NCBI GenBank assembly: GCA_013215945.1
Contig: JABSOM010000004.1
Coordinates: forward strand, 124,001-188,000
Origin: Campylobacteraceae bacterium
GTDB taxonomy: Bacteria; Campylobacterota; Campylobacteria; Campylobacterales; Arcobacteraceae
Reading direction: 5' to 3'
DNA length: 64,000 nt
This document shows, piece after piece, positions 35,477 through 44,346 of the stretch (position 1 is the stretch's first letter; every line of letters starts with the position of its first letter). The notes below the pieces were generated by a model, which was given only the letters and a program-made list of their open reading frames with translations, did not search any database and was not told the origin of the DNA. Position numbers and translations under genes: made by a program.

Positions 35477-36952
35477 ATGCAATTTATAGAAACCAGAGGA
35501 AATGATGGAAAACACGAAGAAGAAGTTGCTTTTTCACATGCAATTTTAAATCCAAGTGCTTCATTTGGAGGTTTATATGTTCCAAAAACATTGCCTATTT
35601 TAGGAAATGCATTTATTGAAGCACATATAGACTCTTCTTATAAAGAATTGGCATTTAGTTTTTTAAAAACATTTAGAATTGATATTGAAGATGAGGAATT
35701 AGAAAAAGCATTGTCTTTGTATGATGCTTTTGATGATAAAGATAATCCAGCGCCTGTTGTAAAAATTAAAGATGATTTATTTATTCAAGAACAATATCAT
35801 GGACCAACAAGGGCGTTTAAAGATATGGCTTTACAACCATTTGGCTCAATTTTAAGTGCTCTTGCTAAAAAAGAAAATCAAGAATATTTAATTTTAGCTG
35901 CAACTTCTGGAGATACTGGACCTGCTGCTTTAAATACATTTAGAGACAAAGAAAATATCAAAGTTGCTTGTTTATACCCACAAGGTGGAACTTCTGATGT
36001 ACAGCGTCTACAAATGGTATGTGAAACAGGTAAAAATTTAAAAGTAATTGGAATTAATGGGAATTTTGATGATGCGCAAGCTGCACTTAAAAATCTATTA
36101 GCTTCCCAAACATTTAAAGATGAATTACAAAAAGAGGGGATTAAACTCTCAGCTGCTAATTCAGTAAACTTTGGACGAATTCTATTTCAAATTATTTACC
36201 ATATTCACTCCTATATCCAGCTCTTAAAACAAGAAGAAATCACTTTAGGTGAAAAAATCTATTTAATTGTACCTTCTGGAAATTTTGGAAATGCACTTGG
36301 CGGGTATTATGCGCGTTTAATGGGTATTCCAATAGAAAAAATTCTTATTGCTTCTAATGAAAACAATATTTTAACCCAATGGATTAATACTGGAATTTAT
36401 GATATTAGAGGAAAAGAATTAAAATTAACAAGCTCTCCTGCTATGGATATTTTAAAATCGTCTAATATTGAAAGAATTATATTTGATTTATATGGACCTT
36501 TAAGAACAAAAGAATTAATGGACAATTTAAATGAAGAAAATAAATTTTCTTTAACAAAAGAAGAATTAGTTTTATTGCAAAATGTATTTTCTGCTATAAA
36601 CTCTGATGACGATTATGGTTTAAATATCATAAAAGAAGCAAGTCTGGATGGATATTTAATGGATCCTCATACAGCTACGTGTTTTAAAGCATACGAAAAT
36701 TTAAAAGAAAAGAAACTTAAAACAGTAATGTACTCAACTGCTGAGTGGACAAAATTTTCTCCTACTGTACTTAATGCTTTAAAAAGTGATAAAGTAAAAT
36801 ACTCTGATAAAGAAGCTTTAGATGAAATATCTTCAAGTTTTGATATAAAAATCACAGATTCTATAAAAAATTTATTTAACGCAGAAATTATTCATAAGTC
36901 AGTTATCAACAAAGATGAGATAGAAAAAGAAATAATAAATTTTATTAAATAA
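35477..36952 (+). CDS. thrC: Threonine synthase
   Basis: 491 residues, the long form. A PLP enzyme that converts O-phosphohomoserine to threonine. Landmarks are HGPTRAFKDMALQPFGSIL (PLP lysine), AATSGDTGPAALNTF, CLYPQGGTSDVQRLQM and VPSGNFGNALGGYYA. AAAAGGG precedes the ATG. It supplies threonine, substrate of the IlvA encoded at 26.7 kb. Confidence 0.94.
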   Translation: MQFIETRGNDGKHEEEVAFSHAILNPSASFGGLYVPKTLPILGNAFIEAHIDSSYKELAFSFLKTFRIDIEDEELEKALSLYDAFDDKDNPAPVVKIKDDLFIQEQYHGPTRAFKDMALQPFGSILSALAKKENQEYLILAATSGDTGPAALNTFRDKENIKVACLYPQGGTSDVQRLQMVCETGKNLKVIGINGNFDDAQAALKNLLASQTFKDELQKEGIKLSAANSVNFGRILFQIIYHIHSYIQLLKQEEITLGEKIYLIVPSGNFGNALGGYYARLMGIPIEKILIASNENNILTQWINTGIYDIRGKELKLTSSPAMDILKSSNIERIIFDLYGPLRTKELMDNLNEENKFSLTKEELVLLQNVFSAINSDDDYGLNIIKEASLDGYLMDPHTATCFKAYENLKEKKLKTVMYSTAEWTKFSPTVLNALKSDKVKYSDKEALDEISSSFDIKITDSIKNLFNAEIIHKSVINKDEIEKEIINFIK

Positions 36953-36988
36953 TAAGAATCATTCTCAATAAATAATCATTATCAAGTC
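36953..36988. promoter_or_regulatory. Tandem Fur-like boxes between thrC and petA
   Basis: On the minus strand this reads GATAATGATTATTTATTG followed by GAGAATGATTC, two good matches to the Fur hexamer array. It is 110-150 bp upstream of the petA -10 element, farther than an ordinary repressor site. Confidence 0.6.
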
Positions 36989-36992
36989 ATAA

Positions 36993-37015
36993 CAGTTACC
37001 ATCTTTAGGTAGCTG
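36993..37015 (+). terminator. Stem-loop after thrC
   Basis: CAGTTACC, a 7-base loop and GGTAGCTG pair over 8 bp with one G-T wobble; TTTTTT follows at about 37031. It may end thrC transcription, or belong to a short RNA starting at the Fur-like boxes. Confidence 0.45.
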
Positions 37016-37099
37016 TAACCATCTGTATCATTTTTTCATCACATCTTTCAATTTCGTTATTAATTATTCATTAACATATATTTTTAAGTGAAGTTTAAT

Positions 37100-37105
37100 T
37101 ATAAT
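37100..37105 (+). promoter_or_regulatory. petABC -10 element
   Basis: TATAAT 31 bp before the petA ATG, followed by AAGGA at 37126-37130. Confidence 0.6.
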
Positions 37106-37136
37106 GGGACAATTTATTTTAAAATAAGGAAGATTA

Positions 37137-37643
37137 ATGTCTAACGATACTAATAGACGTGATTTTATTGGTTATTCATTTGCAGCTGTTGCAGCTGTAG
37201 GTGGTGGATTTGCACTTGTTGGAATGAAGCGAGCTTGGGATCCATTACCAAGTGTACTTGCTGGTGGATTCACAACAATTGACTTAACCCCAATGAAACC
37301 AGGTAAACCAGAAACATTTGAGTGGAGAGGTAAGCCAATATTTGTGCTTAAGAAATCTGAAAGTATGGATGATTCTGAGCGAGATTTAATTGTAGGTAAA
37401 GAGAGATTTACTGTTGCAATTGGTTTATGTACTCACCTAGGTTGTATTCCTGCATGGAAAAAAGATACTTGGAAATGTGCCTGTCACGGCGGTCAGTTTA
37501 ATGCGAGTGGAACACAAACATTTGGACCACCCCCTAGACCACTTGATTTACCACCATTTTCTGTTGAAGGAAATACTATCGTTTTAGGTAACGAAGGTCC
37601 TGAATTCAAAAAAATTGCTGCTTTTTTAGCAACACAAGCGTAA
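37137..37643 (+). CDS. petA: Rieske iron-sulfur subunit of the bc1 complex
   Basis: 168 residues. The twin-arginine-type N-terminus (TNRRDFIGYSFAAVAAVGGG) gives a membrane anchor. Rieske cluster motifs CTHLGCIP and CACHGGQFN bind the 2Fe-2S, followed by GPPPRPLDLPPF. It accepts electrons from quinol in complex III. First gene of petABC, 10 bp before petB. Confidence 0.95.
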   Translation: MSNDTNRRDFIGYSFAAVAAVGGGFALVGMKRAWDPLPSVLAGGFTTIDLTPMKPGKPETFEWRGKPIFVLKKSESMDDSERDLIVGKERFTVAIGLCTHLGCIPAWKKDTWKCACHGGQFNASGTQTFGPPPRPLDLPPFSVEGNTIVLGNEGPEFKKIAAFLATQA

Positions 37644-37653
37644 GGGGTAGCGA

Positions 37654-38901
37654 ATGGCAAAATTAACAAAAGCAAACTCTCTTGGTGAGTGGTTTGATCA
37701 ACGATTAAATACCACACAATTCAATAAAGTTATGATGACTGAATATTGGATTCCAAAAGATATTAACTTCTTATGGGCAATGGGTGTTTTATTAGCAACT
37801 ACTTTTGGAATATTAATTATTTCAGGTATTTTTTTGATGATGTATTACAAACCTGATATTAACTTAGCATTTGATTCTGTTAACTACACAATTATGCAAG
37901 AAGTTGCATTTGGTTGGTTGTTTAGACATATGCATGGTGTTGCAGCTTCGGTTATCTTCTTAATTATTTATATTCATATGTTTACTGGAATTTATTATGG
38001 TTCTTATAAACAAGGTAGAGAAATGATTTGGATTTCTGGTATGTTATTGTTTATGACATTTTCAGCAGCTGGATTCTCTGGATATATGTTACCTTGGGGA
38101 CAAATGTCTTACTGGGCAGCTATGGTTATTACCAATCTATTTGGTGGAGTTCCAATTATTGGGGATGCACTTGTAGTTTGGATTAGAGGGGACTTTAATG
38201 TAGCAGATGCTACGTTAACAAGATTCTTTATGTTACATGTATTTTTATTACCTATTACTATTATGGGATTAATTGGATTACACTTTTATACATTAAGAAT
38301 TCCTCATGTTAATAATCAAAGTTCGGAAGAAATTGATTATGATTTAGAAGCACAAAAATATTTATCTGGAAATAAAAAAGAATCTAAAGTTATTCCTTTT
38401 TGGCCTGTATTTATCTCAAAAGATTTAGCAGTTCTAGGTGTATTTTTGATTTTCTATTTTTACTTAGTATTCTTCCATTATAACTTTGCTATGGATCCAG
38501 TTAACTTTGATCCTGCTGATAATATGGTTACACCTGCACATATTTACCCAGAGTGGTATTTTTTATGGTCGTATGAAGTATTAAGAGGTTTCTTCTTTGA
38601 TATTGCTGGAATTAAGGCTTTTGATATTGGATTAGCTGCATTTGGTTTTGCCAATGTTGCATTCTTGTTATTACCGTTCTTAGACAGAGATCCTGAAATT
38701 TTACCAGCTCATAAAAGACCACTATTCTTTATTTGGTTCTGGATTTTAATGGCCGATTTAATTGTATTAACTGTTTATGGAAAACTTCCTCCAACAGGTT
38801 CTAATGCATGGGTAGGATTCTACGCAGCCGTTGCATTCTTAGTAATTTTTGCAGTATTACCATTAGTTACTAAAATGGACGCTAAAAAGAGAGGTAAGTA
38901 A
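37654..38901 (+). CDS. petB: Cytochrome b of the bc1 complex
   Basis: 415 residues with eight or more membrane helices. Haem-ligand histidines sit in FRHMHGVAASVIFLIIYIHM and MLHVFLLPITIMGLIGLHFY. The quinol-site motif PEWYFLW is present, as is GYMLPWGQMSYW. It is a fused full-length cytochrome b rather than the split b6/subunit IV. petC begins 1 bp after its stop. Confidence 0.96.
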   Translation: MAKLTKANSLGEWFDQRLNTTQFNKVMMTEYWIPKDINFLWAMGVLLATTFGILIISGIFLMMYYKPDINLAFDSVNYTIMQEVAFGWLFRHMHGVAASVIFLIIYIHMFTGIYYGSYKQGREMIWISGMLLFMTFSAAGFSGYMLPWGQMSYWAAMVITNLFGGVPIIGDALVVWIRGDFNVADATLTRFFMLHVFLLPITIMGLIGLHFYTLRIPHVNNQSSEEIDYDLEAQKYLSGNKKESKVIPFWPVFISKDLAVLGVFLIFYFYLVFFHYNFAMDPVNFDPADNMVTPAHIYPEWYFLWSYEVLRGFFFDIAGIKAFDIGLAAFGFANVAFLLLPFLDRDPEILPAHKRPLFFIWFWILMADLIVLTVYGKLPPTGSNAWVGFYAAVAFLVIFAVLPLVTKMDAKKRGK

Positions 38902-38902
38902 A

Positions 38903-39775
38903 ATGAGAGAATTAAAAATACTTGCAGTTGTTGTTGGTCTTACTCTTGTGATGTATTGGGGTGTTGAACCTTATGCTCATCACGAGATGCATCCAACAGT
39001 TGCAGAAGCTGATTTTGATTTTAAAGATGTTGATGGATTAAATGGAGCTAAAGGTGATGCTGTAAATGGTGCTACTTTAGTTCAAGCTAATTGTACAGCA
39101 TGTCACTCTATTGAAGTTGCTAACTTTCCTGCTTTAATGTCTAACGCGGATAATGGAGCAGCTTATGGTGTTGTTCCACCTGATTTATCCTCAGCTGGTA
39201 AGATTTATTCTGGTGATTATTTAGCAGCATTTATTAAGAATCCTGCTAAAGCTGCAAAAGTTGAGCATAAATTCGTAGATGATGCAGTTCACCCTATGCC
39301 TAATTATGATTGGATGCCTGCATCTGATATTGCTGATATGGTTGCATATTTACAAACAATTGCTCCTAAAGAAATGTCAAATAAAGAAGTGTTTACTGAT
39401 GCTTGTTTAAGATGTCATGGTATTAAATACGCAGATATGAAAGGTGGCTCAATGGCTGCTCAAACTCCTGCTGATAACATCAAAGCATATATGGGAAAAA
39501 CTCCTCCAGATTTATCTCAGTACATCAGATCAAGAGGACATGAATACTTAGGAACATTTATTAATGATCCTGCTAAACATCTTGAAGGTACAGCAATGCC
39601 AAGAGTGGGACTTAATGAAGAAGCTCAAGCTCAAGTAATTGCATATATGGAAGACATAGGAGATTCTAAAAAATCTCAAAGAGAAGAATTAGGACCTAAG
39701 TTCTTAATTTATATGGTTATCTTTGCTATTTTTGCTTTCCTTTGGAAAAACAGTAAATGGAGAGAAGTTCACTAG
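38903..39775 (+). CDS. petC: Di-haem cytochrome c1-type subunit of the bc1 complex
   Basis: 290 residues. An N-terminal hydrophobic anchor (about 5-22) precedes two c-type haem sites, CTACHS (about residue 66) and CLRCHG (about 172), and a C-terminal membrane helix (IYMVIFAIFAFLW). Two tandem cytochrome c domains replace the mono-haem c1 of mitochondria, as expected in Campylobacterota. MPNYDWMPASD and GTAMPRVGL hold likely axial methionines. A strong terminator follows. Confidence 0.93.
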   Translation: MRELKILAVVVGLTLVMYWGVEPYAHHEMHPTVAEADFDFKDVDGLNGAKGDAVNGATLVQANCTACHSIEVANFPALMSNADNGAAYGVVPPDLSSAGKIYSGDYLAAFIKNPAKAAKVEHKFVDDAVHPMPNYDWMPASDIADMVAYLQTIAPKEMSNKEVFTDACLRCHGIKYADMKGGSMAAQTPADNIKAYMGKTPPDLSQYIRSRGHEYLGTFINDPAKHLEGTAMPRVGLNEEAQAQVIAYMEDIGDSKKSQREELGPKFLIYMVIFAIFAFLWKNSKWREVH

Positions 39776-39791
39776 AACATCTCTTCTAAAT

Positions 39792-39827
39792 AAAAAAGGG
39801 CACAGAGAAATCTGTGCCCTTTTTTTA
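39792..39827 (+). terminator. Rho-independent terminator of petABC
   Basis: AAAAAAGGGCACAGA and TCTGTGCCCTTTTTTT form a long perfect stem with a GAAA tetraloop and a T-run, 17 bp after petC. Confidence 0.95.
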
Positions 39828-39918
39828 TGCCTAAAATAAAGAAATTATCTGTAAGAGTGAAGGATATACTAAGGATAAAGAAAGAATATAATAAATATAC
39901 TATTATTCAAAGGGCTTA

Positions 39919-40584
39919 TTAAAGTAATACTTTAGAAGCCATTGCTGTAATAGCAGTTTCTGAGCGTAATATAAGCTTAGATGAAAAACCAACAATATTT
40001 TCTTCTTTAAATAAAGAAAGTTCTTCTTTTGAGAAACCACCTTCACACCCAAGTGCGACAGATGAAAAATCTGCTTGTGAAACATTTTTTTTAGAAAAAT
40101 TAAGCGCATGTGTATCTGGGTTTAAAGCTAAAAATTCTTTTAAAGAAGTAATTAATTCAAGTTTTATAATAGAAGAACGTCCACATTGCCCAGATGAATT
40201 AATTAGTATTTTTTCAAACTTTTCAAAATTTAATTTAAAGTTTTTTTGAGAAAAAGATCCATAATAAAAAGATATTTTATCTACTCCTATTTCATTTAAA
40301 TAAGGAAGTTGTTTTTCTATTGTTTTAGGATCAACCACTGCCCATAAAATATGAAGTTTTTTATGAGCTTCTATGCATTTTTCTTCATTTTTTATAAGAG
40401 TAAGTATTGCTTCTTTTTTAAGAATATTGAAAATTTCATAGGTATAAAGTGAAGTGTCTTGTAAGTTTCTAAAAAATATTTGATCTTGTAGTTTGTGACG
40501 TCTGGCTTTAATTAGATATTTGTAAGCATCTTCTTTTATAACAAGAGAAGATGCTCCTGCATCACTATGATGTAAAAACTGCAT
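39919..40584 (-). CDS. rsmE: 16S rRNA m3U1498 methyltransferase
   Basis: 221 residues. It methylates U1498 of 16S rRNA. N-terminal PUA-like part with HHSDAGASSLVIKE and KARRHKLQDQIFFRNL. C-terminal SPOUT domain with ERK-like QCGRSSIIKLE, then VALGCEGGFSKEEL, and the knot end LRSETAITAMASKVLL. The start overlaps the preceding gene's stop by one base, so they are coupled. Confidence 0.87.
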   Translation of the reverse strand: MQFLHHSDAGASSLVIKEDAYKYLIKARRHKLQDQIFFRNLQDTSLYTYEIFNILKKEAILTLIKNEEKCIEAHKKLHILWAVVDPKTIEKQLPYLNEIGVDKISFYYGSFSQKNFKLNFEKFEKILINSSGQCGRSSIIKLELITSLKEFLALNPDTHALNFSKKNVSQADFSSVALGCEGGFSKEELSLFKEENIVGFSSKLILRSETAITAMASKVLL

Positions 40585-40988
40585 TAAATTAAAGAAATAA
40601 TGGTTGACATTACAATAAGCACTGCCATTTCAATTCTATAAATCTTTTTTGCATAAGGAATAAAAGCTTTTTGTAGTTCTATATCTGTACTTTTAATAAC
40701 TCTCATTTTTTTGAAACGTTTAATTTCAATAACCATTAAAAAGATTCCTGTTGGAATCATTAATAATACTTTAAATGCTAAGTCATGATAAAAGGCTGAT
40801 AAAATCATTCCTGTATAAATAATCATTGCATTTGCAATATGATAGATTGATGTCATAGCTTTTAGTCGTTTAGCCATTTTAATAAAGTTCTTAACGGTAG
40901 AAACAGTATAGTAATTAAACAACATAATACCAAAAAAAACAAAGAGCATAAAAACATGCATTTGTACGGAAGAACTCATTACGTCCAT
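40584..40988 (-). CDS. Four-helix membrane protein of unknown function
   Basis: 134 residues with hydrophobic helices at about 9-27, 48-65, 70-88 and 115-133, separated by basic loops (IKMAKRLKAMT, IKRFKKMRVIK). No known catalytic motif was seen. Its stop touches the rsmE start (TAATG), so the two form a small operon. Confidence 0.65.
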   Translation of the reverse strand: MDVMSSSVQMHVFMLFVFFGIMLFNYYTVSTVKNFIKMAKRLKAMTSIYHIANAMIIYTGMILSAFYHDLAFKVLLMIPTGIFLMVIEIKRFKKMRVIKSTDIELQKAFIPYAKKIYRIEMAVLIVMSTIISLI

Positions 40989-41094
40989 ATTATCTCACTT
41001 TTAAAAATTTTGGGTATTATATCAAAGATATACCAAATAAAAGATTTATATTTTATCTTAATATTATGGACTAAAAGACGCAAGAAGGAACAAA

Positions 41095-42318
41095 ATGGCA
41101 GTTACTCCCAAAATAGCAAATGAAATAATTTTAACAAGTATCAAAAATGAAGTTTGTGAATTTTTACCTTTTGAACAAGCCAATCAAAGAGTACTGGGTC
41201 AAGATATAGTTGCCACTTCTTCTTTGCCTAAGTTTGACAATTCAGCAATGGACGGTTATGCCATTTTGCTTGAAGATGAAAATAAAATACTTACACTAAT
41301 TGATACTATTTTTGCAGGTGATAACAATACTAAAATGCTGGAAGAAGGTACTTGCATTAAAATTATGACAGGAGCAAGAGTTCCATCTAATTGTACAGCA
41401 GTTGTTCCCAAAGAAGATGTTGAAGTTTTTAGTGATAAATCAATAAAACTTCATAAACAAATTAAAGAATATCAACATATTCGTTTTATTGGCGAAGATA
41501 TTAAAAGCGGTGAAGTTTTGATTAAAAAAGGTGAGATACTTAATTTCTCACATATTACACTCTTAGCATCACAAGGAATTTCACATATAAAAGTTATCAA
41601 AAAACCTAAAATTGTTGTTTTTTCTTCAGGAGAAGAACTAAAATTACATTATGAAAAGATTGAACCTTACCAAATATACAATTCAAATACCCCCACTTTA
41701 CTCTCTCGTTGTAAAGAATTAGGTTGTGAGGTGAGTTTTATAGGCCAAGCACAAGACAGTATAGAATCTATTAAAGATTCTGTTTTAAATGCATTGGATG
41801 CAGATTTGATTATTACTTCAGGTGGGGTTTCTGTAGGAGATGCTGATTTTACAAAAGCTGCTTTCAATGAGCTTTCTTTTACAACACTTTTTGATGGTAT
41901 TTTTATTAAACCAGGGAAACCAACAGTATTTGGGAAAATAGATAATTCTTATGTATTGAATTTACCAGGAAATCCCTTAGCAGCTGCATTAATTTTTGAG
42001 CTCTTTGGAAAACTAATAATTAACAAACTTTTAGGCGTAAATGTCATTTACCATAATTATATAGAAACATCTTTAGAAGGTGAATATATTAATAATAAAG
42101 CGCAAATGAGTATTGTTCCTGGTTTTTTTGATGGCTCAACTTTTACTATATGTAAAAAAATGCGTCCAGGTATGGTCTCTACCTTAAGTCATTGTAATTC
42201 TTTAATTGTAGTAGATAAAAGTGTAAAAAAATTAAGCAATAAAACAAAAGTAAAAGTTCTTCCTATTTCATGGAAGTTTTTTACGAACAAAGAAAAGGAT
42301 TATTTAACCTATGAGTAA
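41095..42318 (+). CDS. moeA: Molybdopterin molybdenumtransferase
   Basis: 407 residues. It inserts molybdate into adenylated molybdopterin. Motifs: FDNSAMDGYAI, CIKIMTGARVPSNCTAVVPK, LIITSGGVSVGDADFTKAAF, FIKPGKPTVFG and VLNLPGNPLAAALIF, then domain IV. GAAGGA precedes the ATG. It overlaps queC by 8 bp, giving an unusual moeA-queCDE operon. Confidence 0.93.
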   Translation: MAVTPKIANEIILTSIKNEVCEFLPFEQANQRVLGQDIVATSSLPKFDNSAMDGYAILLEDENKILTLIDTIFAGDNNTKMLEEGTCIKIMTGARVPSNCTAVVPKEDVEVFSDKSIKLHKQIKEYQHIRFIGEDIKSGEVLIKKGEILNFSHITLLASQGISHIKVIKKPKIVVFSSGEELKLHYEKIEPYQIYNSNTPTLLSRCKELGCEVSFIGQAQDSIESIKDSVLNALDADLIITSGGVSVGDADFTKAAFNELSFTTLFDGIFIKPGKPTVFGKIDNSYVLNLPGNPLAAALIFELFGKLIINKLLGVNVIYHNYIETSLEGEYINNKAQMSIVPGFFDGSTFTICKKMRPGMVSTLSHCNSLIVVDKSVKKLSNKTKVKVLPISWKFFTNKEKDYLTYE

Positions 42319-42982
42319 AAAAGCAATATGTATTTTAAGCGGAGGGATGGATTCAACCCTAGCTTCCTATATGGCAAAAAATGAAGGTTATGATCTTGTA
42401 GCTGTTCATTTTAATTATGGTCAAAGAACACAAGAGCGAGAATTAAAAGCATTTAGAGATGTTTGTAAATCTTTGGAGATAGAAAACAAATATGAAATTG
42501 ATATTCCTTTTTTTGCACAAATTGGTGCTTCTTCTTTAACAGATAAAAGTATAGAAATTCCCACTTCTGGAATTGAAGAAGGAGTTCCAAGTACTTATGT
42601 TCCTTTTAGAAATGGAATATTTTTATCCATTGCTTCTGCAATAGCAGAAAAAGAAGGAGCACAAGCTTTATTTATAGGCGTTGTGCAAGAAGATGGTTCG
42701 GGATATCCAGACTGTACAAACTCTTTTATAGGAAAAATGTTAGCAGCTATTAATCAAGGAACTAAAGAAAGCACAAAAATTAGTATTCAAACACCCTTGG
42801 TTAATTTAATGAAAGAAGATATAGTAAGAAAAGCTTTAGAATTAGATGTTCCACTAAAACTTACTTGGTCTTGTTATCAAGAAGAAAAAGAGGCTTGTGG
42901 TTTATGTGATTCCTGTCGTTTACGCTTAAATGGTTTTGCACTTGCAAATACTATTGACCCAATTCCTTATAAGGCTAAATAA
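42311..42982 (+). CDS. queC: 7-cyano-7-deazaguanine synthase
   Basis: 223 residues. It makes preQ0 from carboxydeazaguanine and ammonia with ATP. PP-loop CILSGGMDSTLASYMA, FNYGQRTQERELKAF, PFRNGIFLSIA, and the C-terminal zinc site SCYQEEKEACGLCDSCRLR. The start is inside the 3' end of moeA, so it is coupled. Confidence 0.95.
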   Translation: MSKKAICILSGGMDSTLASYMAKNEGYDLVAVHFNYGQRTQERELKAFRDVCKSLEIENKYEIDIPFFAQIGASSLTDKSIEIPTSGIEEGVPSTYVPFRNGIFLSIASAIAEKEGAQALFIGVVQEDGSGYPDCTNSFIGKMLAAINQGTKESTKISIQTPLVNLMKEDIVRKALELDVPLKLTWSCYQEEKEACGLCDSCRLRLNGFALANTIDPIPYKAK

Positions 42983-43518
42983 TGAAATGGAATATTTCAA
43001 AAGAATTTGATTTTTGTTATGGACATCGTGTTTGGTCACAAGAGCTTGATATTGAATTTGCACTGGATGACTGTTTAGTATGCAGACACCTTCATGGGCA
43101 TCAAGGTAAAATCATTATTCATTTAGAATCTGATAAATTAAAAGGTGGTATGGTAACTGATTTTAAACATTTAAATTGGTTTAAAGTTTTTTTAGATAAA
43201 ACACTGGATCATAAATTTATAATAGATATTAATGACCCTTTATTTCCTACCCTACTGCCTCATTATACAAATAAAGAAAATCTTATTTCTTTTGAAGAAA
43301 ATTATAAACGTCCGGATATGGATTTTATTAAAAATGAAGAAGATCATATCAAAGAAATGTATGAAGGTTATATCATAGTTGATTATGTTCCTACTAGTGA
43401 AAATATATCAACATGGTTATTAAAAATCATCGAAAAGAAAATGAAACGCTTAGATGTAAAAGTTTCACATTTAGAATTTTTAGAAACGCCTAAAAGTAAA
43501 AGCACGGTATATGCTTGA
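42982..43518 (+). CDS. queD: 6-carboxytetrahydropterin synthase (QueD)
   Basis: 178 residues, longer than the 120-residue E. coli enzyme because of insertions in the second half. FDFCYGHRVW starts the fold, then CRHLHGHQGKIIIHLE contributes Zn-binding His residues; MVTDFKHLNWF and TSENISTWL follow. It produces the substrate of QueE for queuosine synthesis. The start shares TAATG with queC. Confidence 0.92.
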   Translation: MKWNISKEFDFCYGHRVWSQELDIEFALDDCLVCRHLHGHQGKIIIHLESDKLKGGMVTDFKHLNWFKVFLDKTLDHKFIIDINDPLFPTLLPHYTNKENLISFEENYKRPDMDFIKNEEDHIKEMYEGYIIVDYVPTSENISTWLLKIIEKKMKRLDVKVSHLEFLETPKSKSTVYA

Positions 43519-44260
43519 CCTAAATGAAATTTTTGGGCCTACTATTCAAGGAGAAGGAAAAAGAATAGGTAAGGTTTCAATTTTCATTCGTTTTTCTAAG
43601 TGTAATTTTTCCTGCTCTGGTTTTGCTGTTGAATACATCACGCCTAAGGGTGAAAAAAAATGGGGTTGCGATACTTATTATGCCGTGGATAAAAGTTTTA
43701 AAAACGAATGGAAAAAAACCTCTTATGAAGATATTATCAAAGAGGTTAATCAACGCTGTAATAAAAAACTCTATGATATTGTTATTACAGGAGGAGAACC
43801 CCTTCTTCTTTGGAATAAAAAAGAATTTCAAGAAATCTTAAAATATTTAATTCTTAAAGGGCATAAAGTAACTATTGAAACAAATGCTTCATTAAATATT
43901 GATTTTACATGTAACTATCAAAAAAGTATTCTCTTTTCAATGAGTGTTAAATTATCCAATGCAAATGAAAAATATGAAAAAAGAATAAATATTTCTGCAC
44001 TTAAAAATATAATACAAAATACTAAAGATGCGTATTTAAAATTTGTACTTAATGAAAAAAACATACAAGAGCTCGAAAAAGAAATTGAAGATCTTAAAAA
44101 TGTTTTGCCAAAAATTGATATTTATTTAATGCCCATGGGAGATAAAGTCAAAGACTTAAGTTTAAATGACAAGCGTATTATTGAATTATGTATTAAACAT
44201 GATTACATTTATTGCGACAGAACCCATATTAGAATTTGGGGTGACAAACGTGGAGTGTAA
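43511..44260 (+). CDS. queE: 7-carboxy-7-deazaguanine synthase (QueE), variant cysteine motif
   Basis: 249 residues. A radical SAM enzyme that makes carboxydeazaguanine. MLDLNEIFGPTIQGEGKRIG starts it. The cluster cysteines are Cys31, Cys35 and Cys53 (SKCNFSCSGF...WGCDT), a CX3CX17C spacing instead of CX3CX2C, because an insert separates the last two. VITGGEPLLL and the AETNA-like IETNAS follow. Similar inserted QueE sequences occur in Campylobacterota. It overlaps queD by 8 bp. Confidence 0.9.
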   Translation: MLDLNEIFGPTIQGEGKRIGKVSIFIRFSKCNFSCSGFAVEYITPKGEKKWGCDTYYAVDKSFKNEWKKTSYEDIIKEVNQRCNKKLYDIVITGGEPLLLWNKKEFQEILKYLILKGHKVTIETNASLNIDFTCNYQKSILFSMSVKLSNANEKYEKRINISALKNIIQNTKDAYLKFVLNEKNIQELEKEIEDLKNVLPKIDIYLMPMGDKVKDLSLNDKRIIELCIKHDYIYCDRTHIRIWGDKRGV

Positions 44261-44346
44261 ATCACTTAATTAGTAAAAAGTAGGAAAAGATGAATAAAGT
44301 CAAATTTTGCTAAAAAATGATAAAATAAATTTTTAAAAGGATACAA

